DNA of 64,000 bases from assembly GCA_013396655.1 (NCBI GenBank), contig WBMV01007804.1:1307291-1371290 (forward strand). The letters run 5' to 3'. Positions 24,201-37,032 of this stretch are shown here, piece after piece; the stretch's first letter is position 1, and each line of letters opens with the position of its first letter. The DNA is from Campylorhamphus procurvoides (Eukaryota; Chordata; Aves; Passeriformes; Dendrocolaptidae). A program made the position numbers and the translations under genes. Under the pieces are notes generated by a model, which made no database searches, had not been told where the DNA came from, and saw nothing but the letters and a program-made list of their open reading frames with translations.

Positions 24201-25270
24201 AACCTGTATTTCTCAGTGTGCTTGGATTTCAACACAGTTTCTTTTTCTGTAGTAGATTAAGAAAGTAAAACAAGTTCTATGCCATTAAGCCAGGCTATTA
24301 ACTGTAACAGTAAACAATAATTAAAGGAGGTTTTGTCAATTGCTAAGTCTCGCTTTTCATCATGACAGTAGGTAGGAATTCTGTTCTCAGTCAGTTCCTC
24401 CAATTCTTTTGCCTGCTCTGAATCACAAAGGCACTAATACTGTCTAGGAAAATGACAGAAAAAGGATCTTAAGTTTTACACACCATAACCCATCAACACT
24501 GAAGAGTTAAACGTACTTATCAGTGATAAAGGGGACAGTTAAGAGTGAAAATATTTTCTGAATTAACATTGCTTTGTGTATTTTAATCTTTAAACCAAAA
24601 GTAGAAGACCTTCCTTATTTAAATAGATACTGGAATTATGGCACTATTCAGGAATGCAGGGCGTGGTGGGTTCAGTTTGGGTGGATGCCAGGTGCCCACC
24701 GAGCTGCAGGGGCAGTGGGAGAAAATAAGATGGGAAAAACCCCTACCGGGTCAAGATAAAGGCAGTTAATTAAAAGCAAAAGCAAAGGCTGCACATAGAA
24801 GCAAAGGAAAACAAAATATTTATCCTCTGCTTCCCATCAGCAAGCAATGCTCAGCTGCTTTCCAGGAAGGAGGGCTTCAGACAAATGTCAGAGTGAATGC
24901 TGTTGTCATCACTCCTCCTCTTCCTTTCATTGCTGAGCAGACATTTTATGTTAAGGTGTATCCCTTGGGTCAGTTTGTGTCAGCTCTCCTGGCTATGCCC
25001 CCTCCCAAGAACTTGCCCATTTCCAGCCTGTTGGTGAAGGGGGAATGTTCCAAAAACATTCTTAATGCTGTGGGAACTCTGCTCAGCAGTAGCCAAAACA
25101 CTGGTGTGTTATCCATACCTTTCTAGTGCCAAGGTACAGCCCAGCATTATGTGGACTGCTGTGGGGAAAATTAGCTCCCTTTCAGTCAGATCCTACACAC
25201 AGGGATAACCAAACCAATTAAAATAAGTGAAATTATATAGTTAGCTGAATAAAGTTTTTTCTTCACTTAC
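21270..25270 (-). other. PIK3C2G: PIK3C2G intron with a solo LTR
   Basis: A 4.0-kb intron. The only recognisable insert is the LTR at 24662-25199. The remaining sequence is unique and AT-rich, with an A-run near 24071. Confidence 0.7.
24657..25204 (-). mobile_element. Solo LTR of an avian endogenous retrovirus with target-site duplication
   Basis: The LTR proper spans 24662-25199 (538 bp). It is flanked by the 5-bp direct repeat CAGGG (24657-24661 and 25200-25204), a target-site duplication. Its plus-strand left edge 'cgtggtgggtt..ggatgccaggtgcccacc' and right segment with 'cagctctcctggct', 'ccccctccca' and 'actctgctcagcagta' match an avian LTR I recognise in reverse orientation, so the LTR reads on the minus strand. 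The expected terminal TG has decayed to CG on the left; CA is kept on the right. A weak TATA-like ACATAAAATG (minus strand) lies near 24945. There is no internal retroviral gene. A 5-bp duplication suits an ERVL-like or related family, but the exact family is uncertain. Confidence 0.75.
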
Positions 25271-25353
25271 TTCTCCACTGCGTTGCAAAAACCAACTGTG
25301 TTTTCATTACTTCCTTGATTTGCTTCAACCAGCTGGATAGACCAACTTTCAGC
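25271..25353 (-). CDS. PIK3C2G: PIK3C2G coding exon 2
   Basis: An 83-base exon with acceptor TTTTTAG (25354 upward) and donor GTAAGTGAAG (25270 downward). It starts in phase 0, as required by the first coding exon, encodes 27 codons (residues about 220-246) and leaves AA. The peptide contains WSIQLVEANQGSN and GFCNAVE. The SIQLVE block is shared with the class II gamma protein just before the linker. The LTR insertion lies only 66 bases beyond its donor. Confidence 0.9.
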
Positions 25354-28300
25354 CTAAAAATACCAAAAAGACACCAGAAGAAGCAGAGCTCAGTTATACA
25401 GATATCAGAGGGAGGATCATGAGGCTAACCTTGCATTTGGTTCCATGAGAGCTACCTTTCATACCTTATCATTCTTCCCCTGACTTGATGGAGTTTCAAA
25501 CGAACACAAATGACCCCATTTTGACTGCACTCTAAATGCTTTCAGAGGAAAAGCACAAAGTCACAAAGCATCAGCTACCCTGGCTAACTGTTTTTCCCCT
25601 CCATGCAGAACATAAGGTATTATAACACTTTGAAAATTCACCCAGTGTCAGAGCACAAATAACTTGAAATGCAGAAGATACAGGTTGAGCGTGCGAAAGG
25701 GAGAGAGGGCAAACTGAAGCTTATCCTGCAGTACATTTTAATCCTTATTTTGTCTCCTTCTGGCCTGGCAGGAAGCTCAGGATCCCCTCAAACTCCAGGA
25801 ACCCATCAGGGAACTCCCTAAGACAGATAACAGGAAGCTGGTGTGTTCTGTTGAACATGAAAAATCCCCAGATAATTTCTGTGAACTTGGAGAGCAGAGG
25901 TCTGAGCCAATATTTTGGGTCAGAGCACCCCTTTGTCTGTTTTCTATATACCCTTCACTCAGAACGTTACCTCCAGGAAAGAACTTAATACTATAATATC
26001 TGCAAACCCACTCTACTGTTGTAGGTAGAGACATACACCAGGCTTAACTGTGTAAGAGCTTTTAAAGCCCTTCAGGAAGAAAAGCAACAATAACATGTCA
26101 CAGAGGAGGAAACTGAGACATGGCAAAAGATCTACTTTATAAGTTTAGTCATCATTTAAATAAACTTCTGCAAATTTATAATAACAAAACCTGAAATTTA
26201 ATATTTTTTTGACTAGAAAACGAAGTGCAATATGCATGTAAAGATGCAGGCTGGGAATATTACAAGATCACTTATACACATTATTTTTCAACAGGACTTG
26301 AGCCTCCACTGATTGCAAAGATCTGAAAGTGAGCAATGAATTAGGCAGAATTGTGTATGACAACAATAGGGATGAAGTAACAGAATGCATCCCTTGATGG
26401 CTGGAATCTTTTTCAATCCATAGATTTCTCACATTGTGCTAATCGAGTCATCTGAACATCCTTCCCAAATATGAAAGCTAATTGTGTATTTTTCCCTTCC
26501 CTTTGGGGAGCACCCAAAACAAAATCATAAAGTTTGGTCTGATGATTGGACTTGGGTGAAGATGTGAGTCTTGTTATTTAACTCTGAAAATACTAGCTTC
26601 TAAAATTAGGTTCTAAATATCATAGATGGAACAGCTAAATATATTAGATACTTTTTTTAGGCTGCATTTCAGTTTTCTTTCTAATATAGAAAAAATAGCA
26701 TCTCCATTCACTGGGATATTATGAAGACAGTTTGCCTTATTATTTTTTAACATGTGACCTGGTGATGACAAGGCCAGAGAAAATGAATGTTTCCTTTATT
26801 ACAGTGGACAGATTTTGATTAGCTCACATTAAATAAAGCCCAGGGCCACACAATTGCATCCAATAGTTAAGGATCAGAATGACAGTATGATTTCAGTAAT
26901 GCGAATATTTTATCTTGCCTAACTATGACCTATCTCAATCCTACTCTCCATGTTTTGGTATTCTTTCCATTTCACTCTTCATTCTTGGTTCTCATCTCCC
27001 ACTACTTGGATACATCATTTACTCATCCCGGACCTCACAAATCCAATCTGTGCTCATTGTTTCATTTGCTGTGGTGTTTCACTTTTCCAGCCACTCTGAT
27101 GGTCTTACTTGGCATCAGCTCTGTCACCCTGGAGCACTTTTCCAATGCTCCCAGCCCAGTAGCAATAAGTTATTACTTTACAGGTATTTGTTTATTTGTT
27201 TTTACTTTCCCCTCTCAACTTGCTTTCACTTTTATTTTCCCTTTTCATCTCGAGGTTCAGCTGCTATCCCCTTGCCTTGGCTCTCTTTCTAACCTGACAT
27301 GGCTGGTTCCCCCTAAAGGAATTCCTGGGACCACACTGATTTTTATGCTCCAAATCAATTCTCTCCTCTCTCCCATTTCTTCCTCTCCTCACTAAACAGC
27401 TCAAATACTTCCCTGACTTAATCAAATCCTCCCACACATTTGATTGTAGTTGCCCTTGACTCACTCCTCTCTTCTCTTCCCTCCCCTATAATTCTCTCCT
27501 CCTCCGTCACAGAAGCGCTTGTGCCTATTTCTTACATGCTTGCTTCCTGTAGCACCTCTTCTTCCCATACCACAATTTAATCTCCCTCTGTTCATTTGGA
27601 TCCCACTATTTTCTACTTTTCTCATGAGAGGGCTTGTTCTTTTCATCATGATGTCAGCATGCTTTAGTTTTCCTATCGTAAGTAAAAAGCAATAACAGCC
27701 TTTTGTCTCTCCACCTGTTCATCCCCTCCTCTTTTGTATTCATCACTGAAATTCCAAAATGCGATGCACAGGATTAGTCTTAAGAGTTCCTGTCCTTACA
27801 TATATTTCCCCCTGCTGCCTCCCCATCTGTCTGGGCCTACAAATGTTTATTTGTATAATTCTCCCTATTCACAGACATAGAAACAAGTCAATCAAGTGTC
27901 TCTTCCCCTTTGCTTTAAGATACTGTGACGACTGGGAGTTAAAAGCAGAAGGTGAACCTAAACTGTCTTTTAATATTCATAGTGCAGAGGTATCCTGTAG
28001 GCTATTTCAGGATTCCTATAATGATTCAGAATGCTAACAAGGACCGGAGGAAAGGGAGGATTTATCATTTTCTTCTTCCTTCTCTGTCAGGATTTTGAAA
28101 GAAAGAAAATGAGGACAGATATAACATCAGAGAGAGTCATGGGAGTCCCATAAGACATGGCTGTTAAAAATGGCAAAATCACAAATAGAGCTATGAACAC
28201 CTCATGGAAGAGGAAAAAAGATAAAGGATTTGCCTCAAAAAGACAGCTATAAGAGTGTGTGTCATAGTACTGAGCTTTCACAGTTATAGTAGACGTGTCT

Positions 28301-28825
28301 ATTTTTAGAAAATAATTATATATGCACATGTAAGTGCAGGCAGAACATGGTGAAGGCAGGATATGGTATGTTTCATCCCTCAGAATCAGAATATGTCAGC
28401 CAAACTAGACAGAGAGACAATAATCTGGATCAACAAAAAAAATCAAACAAAAAACCCAACAAACAGATTCAGCATCATGTATTGTTATTTTCAATCTCAG
28501 GTTTCATATCAGACCATAAAGATTCGTCATCTTATCTTGTTCAAACATATCTTACCCTACATTTCTGTACTTATCCTTCTGTGGTAGTTTTATGGTTCAG
28601 TGAGCCAAAAAATGAGCCTACTGGAGCATTCTAGACCATAATCTAGATGCTCTTCTAGTATAAAATGCTTTTGCTTCCCCCGAGGCATAAATGTTTTATT
28701 TCTCATAAGGTCTTTAAATTCGCTTCTAATCCATGTTGCAACAGTGTGAGTCAATACACGAAGTACAAGGACACAAACAAGAACAAAAAACTTTAAATAC
28801 TGTTAATATTAGAAAATTTCAGTAC
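25354..28825 (-). other. PIK3C2G: PIK3C2G intron with a long pyrimidine-rich block
   Basis: A 3.5-kb intron. The stretch 26915-27650 is strongly C/T-rich on the plus strand and accounts for the open frames seen there. I recognise no transposon or extra exon. Confidence 0.7.
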
Positions 28826-29482
28826 CTCTCTGTCATGTCCAGAGTCACAGGGCCGGGTACATCCTATGTTGCATCTTCTAGAAGTGTTGGTTAAACAAGC
28901 TTCTCCATTTCCACTTTGATCTCTCACTCCTTGTCCAAATGGAGAGTTGCCTAAGAAAACAGGACATCGAGCGTCTACATTGCCAAAACCCATCGGAAAA
29001 CCCAGACTTGTGTTGCCTTTTCCCACATCCGAACCAAACACATTTGTGACTGAATTTACACTACTCTCCCCATAGAGTTCTCTCTCTTGATTGTAGGGGT
29101 AGGGATCCACCAGAGAGAAGCTTCTGTAATCAGGCAGCAAAGAAGATCTGAAGCCAACCGTGGGTGACACCGGGCCTTGCTGCCAGTGAGAGACTGGATT
29201 TCCAGGGTGAAGTTCTCCATAAGCAACTGGAGGCTGACCATAAAAGTGCTGGTCATGCACGTTCAGATCAAAGATGCCTGATGGGAAGAAAATTTCTTCA
29301 TGATGTGAATGTGATGAACCATAAAAAAAAAATTCATTCCTGACTTCATCAGCTATTTGATCAAATCCTAGAGGGATCTCTCCATCAGAAGCAGAATGGT
29401 ACACTGGGTAAGATGCTTGGTCCCCAGGCTGTCCTTTATGGAATTCATTGTGTAGGAAAGGGCCCCTCCCAAAGTATGCCAT
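28826..29482 (-). CDS. PIK3C2G: PIK3C2G first coding exon (N-terminal region)
   Basis: Class II gamma PI3K; the family makes PI3P and PI(3,4)P2 at endosomal and other internal membranes. This exon spans 219 codons from an ATG in strong context (GCCATGG) to a GTACTG donor at 28825, ending on a full codon. The start is supported by the N-terminal MAY and by LGFDQIADE near residue 38, both shared with mammalian PIK3C2G. The rest of the region is poorly conserved, rich in Ser, Gly, Pro and aromatic residues, and probably disordered. No signal peptide or membrane segment is visible. Its phase matches exon 25271-25353. Any 5' untranslated exon boundary could not be fixed: the nearest AG with a weak pyrimidine tract is about 30 bases before the ATG. 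Confidence 0.9.
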
Positions 29483-32400
29483 GGCTGATTCTTCTCTTCA
29501 GTTTTATTAATCTTCAGGAAAGTCTCATAATAGTTGCAAGGTCAAGACAGCAATGTTCAGAACTGGAGCTACATACCACTGAAACAAAGCACAAAATAAA
29601 AGTTAAACCCCAAAATATCTAATATAATGAAAGCAGTACACTGCTTTGGTCTGTTTTACTTTAAAGCTTTCTCCACAAGGTGGAAATACTTTCTTAATGT
29701 GGAGCTTGAATATTCTTTTGCCTGATCCTTATCTCCAGACATACTTTTATTATTACTATTGTTGTTGCTATTATTAAAAAATAATAACAAATAATAACAA
29801 ATTACTTCTATTATTATTCTCCTTGATTCCTAAATAATAGCAACACGATGCCTAAAACAATTGATCTAAGTATTAAGATACTAATTCTGACAAATATTAA
29901 AGAAAATCACCATGTTTTTCCATCATTTTTACACTCAGATAGCTCACAATGCAGGAATATAAAACAAGCAGTTAGGAAAGCTTGGTCATCAGTTTCATTC
30001 CCATCTTCCTCTTTACTGTTCCTCAAATTTCTTTGTAATCTAACATTTTATCTCAGTGTAATCAGGTGAAGAAAGTTAAATCACAGAACACAGAAGACAT
30101 GGACCTCCAATTAATATTCTAAACACTACAGCCCAAAAGCTTAGATAGGGCATACAGAAAGGGGAATAAATGATAAATAAATCAATTTCAGTCCTTTCTG
30201 TTACTTTGTTTTCCAAAACAGATTTATTCTCCAAGCCTGAGGCCATATCTTCTTTAGTAAATTAGCAGGCAAGGGCACAAGCTTCTGCAGCAACTCCCAT
30301 CACTCATGCTGTTAGGAGCAAACTTCCTGACCTAATTTTGGCATGAGCCAAGTACTGCTCTCATTCAGATGGGCAATGTGTGTTGGGAACTGCTGTCAGT
30401 GGGCATGAGGGGTTGTTTTTGTTTTTTTTTTTTTTTTTAGGAAGAGAGTTTAATTCTACAACCACAATCTATTCTGGGCCACTGGCCCTCAAGGCCTTGG
30501 CCTGTTTCATTTAGTGATACAGATGTAGCCTAAAAGACACAAATGACACGGAACAGCAATACTACATAGAGCACACTGTTGTGCTGGAGTACTTTATCAC
30601 ATAAATGAAATAGAAACATCTGATTTAATAATTCAATAAAAAAAAATGTATTCCCCAGCAGGAAAAGAAAAAGCTATTGAGATAAAAAGTATGCTCAGAA
30701 ATTGCTAAAGCTTAGCTCCACAAATAGCTTTTCCATTATGTCTCCAAGATACTGTATTAGTTTAGATAATAGCACCTTGCAATGAAAATCTATGTTACGA
30801 CAGAACATACACACGTAATTTTATTTATTTTTGTTTCATTTTAAGTCAAACTCTAGATGACACAAGCTTTTGTCAGCCACAGCGGGGAATGAGAAGTGAA
30901 ATGAAAACTTTAATAGGCTGAAATGAAATCTCCAACTTAGAGGCTGAACTACTCTTTCAAGTACTCAACTTAGCAATTCCATGTGTTGCAGGCTTTGGTT
31001 TGCTTTAACAATGTTAAAAAACTCCCCCTCAAAACATTTACGAAATTACATTAAGCCAGGTAACTAAAATGGCACATACCACTCTGATTTGTGATCTAAA
31101 CTTCAGTTACAGTCTTTGCATCTTCCTCTCATAGCGAATCCTAAAGTTCGCTATTTTTAGGTAAAGATACCATTCTTTTTCAGATAAAAATTAATAAGCA
31201 TAGCAAGAGGAATTTTTTTGTATGAAATTATCCTCACTCACAACTTGATCTGTTTCTCATTTCTACACCAGGTAAATAACAGAAGAAAAGCAAGAAAGGA
31301 AAGAATATAGCCATAAAATCAAGAAGTATAAGGTCTTTGATTCTTCTTTTTAACCCATCTCAAAAATTGAAATATTCAACAAAAATACAAAATAAAATAT
31401 TATCTCTCTCCAGCCCAATCTTCCTTAAAAAATCTTGGCTACTTGGAAGAGTATAATTGAGGCATAGAAAATACAATATCTTTTACACCCTTTCAACTCT
31501 TTCTATAATGTTTTATTTACATTTCCAATGAATTCTGTTTATGATGATGCATAAACACTTAGCAGTCAACCTTGCTCATTTGCCACTAAGGCTTTATCTA
31601 CACCTCTGCAACAGACAGAAATTCACACACACACAGAGCCCACCTCCATCTACCTGTATGTCAGTGCTTATCCCCTGCACTCTCCATACTGTTGAGGAGA
31701 ATTGCTGCCTTCCCTGTGGCCTTTAACAGCACCCAGTTTAGCTACAGTGCGAAAGGCTGGTCCATGTATTCTGCCCTGCTGGGCTGGGAGGTCCCTGTGA
31801 GCAAAGGGAAGACTGCACAACTCCCCCAGCCTGGATCAGGGCAGGGGAAGGGTCTGGCAGGGACCAGACACTCGTACAGCAGTGCCTGTAGCATCAGGTC
31901 TCTTTCATACAGGCTTTTGTTTCAAACTAACCATTTAAACTGGAAACTCAACCTGCCACAGTGTAAATTCCAGTGGTTTCAGTCTTTCTTGCTAGTATGG
32001 TTAGAACAACCAGATTCTGTATTTGGGCCAACTCCTGATCCTTTTCCAAGCAATGTACAAAATTCAGGAAATTATTTGGCTGTTTGCCAGTCACTATTAC
32101 ACCATTTGAAACATGCAAAGTGCATTGATATAGCTGAATTTTCAAAAATACTTAATGTGGAAAAATCGATATACATTTAAAACAAAACAAAAAAAAACAA
32201 AAATGAAAACAAAAATAAAACAACCCTAATTGTTCGGAGTAATTTTCTTTGCCCTGTGGTTTCTGAATTCACATTTTGGAATGTTGTTTTTTTCTTCCTG
32301 CAGCCATGAACCCTCCTTTTCCTTTTAATTGACAGCTGTGTTTTCACATAATCACGTGGCTCTGGGATCAGGGGCTTTAGGGGAGAATCCCAACAAGTAT

Positions 32401-35400
32401 TCTAAAATATTTGCTACAAATCAAAAGACTTGAGAGCATCACAAAATGCTCACAACATGTAACTTCCACCCAAGCACACGACAACATTTCCCAGAGCTCA
32501 GCATGCACGTGCATTCCAGTGTAAAGGCTTGGCGCACTGCGGGCTCACACTTCTCCCTTTTACCAGAGCCCAGGATATGACTGGTCCATTTGGTAAGTGA
32601 TAAGAGTATCTGTTGCAACTTCTTACCTGAAACACATAATTTGTTAGAAGAATATTCAGAGTCCTGTATTTTCCTGTTCACAGACACATTTAGATGACCT
32701 GTGTGCTTTCAGTATCAAGGGGGCGTAACTTTTTCCGTCAGAAACTTTCCTTCCTGTTTAACCGGTTTGCCACAGTGAGGATTCTTTCCCAAGTCTTCCT
32801 TCAGGGAAAATTCAAACAGCAGTAACAATAAAATGGTAACACCTTATCTGTTCCCTTTCTCAACTTGGGAACACAACCATTTCTATTTTTTTTTTCTCTT
32901 TTAACATGGTGGTAAGTTACTTCACTTGCAGTACAAGTTGCAACCATGCTTAAAATAACAACTTCACTAAGACAAAGTCCTGCCTCCTGGGAAGACTTCA
33001 GCACAAGAACAGGATTTAAGAACTCTACTCCATCTTCACACAGCTTCCACCTATCTGTGCTGGTGGCACGTGCTCTGAAAGGAGCTCCCACCTCCACACA
33101 CAGGATGGACACACCTTTGGGTGGCAGAGAGGCCCTCTGGCTTTGGCTCCTCAGTATGCAGAGCTGGGATAGTCTAATGGGGGAAGAACCTCCCTTATGC
33201 TGGGATACTTCTCAGGGACCAGTGAGGACTTGGCCCTCCACAAAGGGCCTGCTGGAGAGCTGGAGTAAACACAGCACTGGTCATGTACATCTCCCTAGAC
33301 CTCAAGGAGCCCAGGAGCCTCCAAAAAAGGGAGCAGCAGAGCCTGCTCCAACCACAACACAGAGTTCCCTCAGGGACCATCTGCCTTCACACTTCATACC
33401 ATTCCTTAAAAAGGTATAAATTGCTCCCCTACAGTGGCTATTCAGAATTCAAACAAAATCCCACCCTTAGTGTCTACTCCAAGGTTGTAAAAGGCAAGAA
33501 AATACCATCAAAAACAGAGAGGGACTAAGTATCAACAAAACAGTATTTCAGCTATAAAAAGCCATGCAGAGAGACTGAACAGATTAGGACAAAGCATTTA
33601 AAGTTAATAATTAATACAAGATATCATATCTGATAAAGTCAAGTAATAATTTGATAAAGCATTACAGGAAAAACTCTGCCCTTCAAAGTATAAAAGCAGT
33701 CAATGATGTCATTGTGATATAAAAGCAGTTAGACAAGGGCAAAACTTATTTCAGTTGGTAAACGGTGATGCATTTTTGTCATATATTCTCCAAACCTTAA
33801 AACGTCAACTTGCTCCACAACCTATTTGGTGGCATTTGTGCTGTATTCTAGTCTTTTCCAGTGCCTACTGTGAAGGGATCCTGAGCGAGAGGAACACCCC
33901 AGCTTTAGGAGCTGCCATTTCAGAGTTTATGGCAGTGTGATGCTGCTTCACCTCCCAGTGATTGGACACAGTGAAAGGAGGAGGATCGGGAAAACAGGAA
34001 ATATCCATGGCAAGAGCTCGCATTCCCAAATACAGAAGGCATAAGGGTGACACAAACCGAGCTGGGCCCCGTCCCCCTCCCTCCACATGCTGATTTCCAG
34101 GAGAAGGCTATGACAGGTTTTTTTTGGGAAACTGAACATTTTCAGAATTTTATTAGGCTTTTAAGGCGGCCTCTATTTGTCTGTTTTCTGCTTTCCATTA
34201 AAGGAGACAGGAGCAGGCAGGGAATTGCTGAGTCACTTTCTACCCTAATTCTTCCTAGAGCTGCCAAGAATTGTCTCCTCCTCTTTTGCAGCCGTGTGGG
34301 ACAAAATCTCTGGAGACAAAGAAAACTGGATACTCCCTGGGATGTTTGCTCTCCCTCTGTTAGATACTCTCACTGCTCCACCCACCGGCAGGAGAGCTCA
34401 TCTCACTCACTCTTCATTACTCAGGGATCGTGGATTTGGTCTAGCTAGGAGTGTGTTTGTACGAGCCAGGTGTCACAAAAAGCTGCAGGTAAAGAGCTGG
34501 CAAAATAACCCCTCTACACACCCCAAGATGAAATAACAGCATCTCCGTCAGGCTTTTGCTCTCAGTGCTGCTTCACCCGCAGTTTGGAGCTCTCCCAAAC
34601 AACTCCCTTGCATTTGAAGCCTTGAGGTTTCGAGTAATGAGGGACTTGCAAAAGGAATGCAGTAGAGTTTTAGCAATCCGTGGGGCTGGAAAACTGGTTA
34701 AACAGAGAGCCAGTGAGGAAACTGCTCCATTTCATAACAGATCCATCCTTCTGTGTCGCTATTCACCAGTGCCACCTACTGTCACTTCCCCAAAACTGTG
34801 AGGCAGGGGACAGATATCACTGTGCCGAGCACAGTGGCAATTAAGCTTTATGTCTGGCTACAGGCAATGTCATTGTATCTATCACATCACAGACAGATAT
34901 GGCCCCTGTCAGAAGGCTGCTCTTTATGGGCAAGACTCATGATTGAAGAGGGCGTGATAATACTTCTAGATCAGTGCTCAGAAATACTGCTGCACCAACA
35001 TGATGACGAGTTATCAGCAAAGCTACACATATATAACAGCTTTTTCCCATGTGCTGGTGAAAATAAATGCCAAGGTTCTGATGTGTTTAAGCAGCAGACA
35101 AACAAGAATTCTGTTTTTAAAAAAAAATAAAATAAAAAAGAGGTCTTGCATTTTACTGTTGTACTGTAGGCCCCTATTTCTTTCTCACTTACAAGATTCA
35201 TCAAGAAGGGGTTGTGCCTTCTTACCACTTTAGTAAAACCCAGCAGAGTAGATGCTGTTGAGCAAAGAAAATAAAAGTTGCATCAAACAATACAGTGGTT
35301 GAGTAATTGCAAATGATTCATCAGTAAAGGAGACAAGTAGAGGGCAGAAAGGACTTTTCAGTTCTGAACATACTCCTCCACCCTCTATTTACTCACACAG

Positions 35401-37032
35401 AACAAGTCCAGGAAGGGATAGAGAGAGAAGAATGGAAGGGAAGCAAACTTTCACTTTTCCAAGAAAACCAAATTGAGAAAGAATTATTTTACATAGAAAA
35501 CATTTTCTCAGGCTCTGCTGACACCTATACCTAATATACAAAGTTACACCCTCCTGAGGTTTGAAATATGCTGTTGTGAAAGATCAGCCTCCACAGTCTG
35601 CACACACTGACTGCAAAGCTAGCCATGACTAAATGTAGACTACAGAATTTAATCTCTCCTTTTATTTGAACATCTTTTGTACTTTGAGCCTCTGAAAGGA
35701 ACAGTGCACTTCAGCAGAGTTGTTTCTGGCAGAAATAATTACTCCAGCTTTAGAAGAATAAAATCAATGAAAAGGTTGGGTGCTGAAAAAGAGAACAGTC
35801 TTAATGCAACCGTCTTAAACAGTTAAAAATAAGATGAGCAGGCAGATTATTTTATGTGTATAAATAGTATAAATATGGGTACACACAGTCACATATGTAG
35901 ACTTACATACATTTATCTAAACATACATGCATATGCATACAAAAAATGAATGTGTAAATTTACATGTATACATAGACCTCTCTGTAAAAGCCTACAATAG
36001 GGGTATACATATAAATGCCTATTAAATGCTAAGTGACCCACAAAAAGAGCCTAAATGATTCAGAAAAGAACTCAGGCTTCAGGTTTCAGCTGAGTCAAAC
36101 ATCCCAAAGCTGAAGAGTACTTAAAGCCAAAGCACTTGTTCATAAGGCATTAAAAATTTTACTTTATTCTGTTTTCTTACCTTTCTCTTACTTTCTCTGA
36201 TTTTTCCACTGTTTTCTTATGCTATTCTTTTCGTCTCCCCAGTCCACTGTGACTGCTCACTGGCTTTATGTGAAATTCAGCTTTGTCATTCTAATGTATT
36301 CAATGGGGTTTGTTGACCTTCTAGAAACTGTTCTTTATCATAGACTGTTCAAATACAAAAACACAGTCTTGTGATACTAGCACATTGTTAAGATAAGCTC
36401 CCTAGCCACTACAGCAGGCTTTGACCTATGGAAAATTTAGTGAGCTGGCTCATCATCCTTCCTAAGACTTCCTTCCATTGCAGCTTGTGGTGCATGGGTC
36501 TCTACAGGGTTCTTATAGCAGAAGGAGGGCAAAGAAGACCCCTAAGTACAGAGCTTGACCACTTAGGCTGGCAGATCTGGGTCAGGGCAACACTGCCACA
36601 CCAGCCTGGCCATGCTGTCTCAGGGAGCTGTTAGTGTTACTATGATCACCTTCAAGAGCACCTAGCTTAAAAGTGGCTTTGAATTCAGCTCCAAAGTGAC
36701 CCACACGGGAGGGAAGGGAAAATGGTAATAAAAACTCACTTGCTGTCCTTGCTGGGTTTTGCTGTGAGTGGACCTTTGGTTCACAGAACATGTCAGCTCA
36801 GTGGCCTGTTCAGTGTTTAGATGAACCAGCAAGACTAAGTCCTTTTCTCTTATGGATGCCACAGGTACCTTCAGGTAAAAAAGTGAAATTTTAACAACTT
36901 ATAGTAGGTTTGTACTATAAACCAATATATATGATCCTATAAGCTAGTATGTACTGTAAACCTAATATAACATTTGGATCAGCTCTACATCCTTTATCAA
37001 AGAAAACAAATAATTGCTTCAGCACAAAAATA
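29483..37032. other. Region upstream of the PIK3C2G start codon
   Basis: It may contain the 5' untranslated exon(s) and promoter of PIK3C2G on the minus strand. A T-run at 30424-30439, a short CA run at 31625 and an A/C-rich run at 32180-32222 are visible. A less AT-rich patch lies at about 33000-34500 without a recognised gene. The candidate exon at 32627-32673, the TATA-like pair at 33689-33729 and an imperfect TACA/ATAC-rich tract at 35865-35985 are the only structured elements. Confidence 0.6.
32627..32673 (-). other. Candidate untranslated exon upstream of PIK3C2G
   Basis: A 47-base stretch between an acceptor-like TGTCTGTGAACAG and a consensus donor CAG|GTAAGA. It lies 3.1 kb upstream of the first coding exon and in the same orientation. 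The pyrimidine tract is weak and no homology supports it, so this is a splice-signal guess only. Confidence 0.3.

Noticed and set aside
26925..27395. Open frame of 156 codons on the plus strand
   Set aside because: It lies in the pyrimidine-rich block; its Phe/Leu/Ser-rich protein follows from composition and has no recognisable domain.
31692..32180. Open frame of 162 codons on the plus strand
   Set aside because: Low-complexity flanks, no motif and no splice or polyadenylation support.
32946..33419. Open frame of 157 codons on the plus strand
   Set aside because: Moderate GC raises chance frame length here; no domain, no clear promoter or polyadenylation signal, and an overlapping minus-strand frame is equally open.
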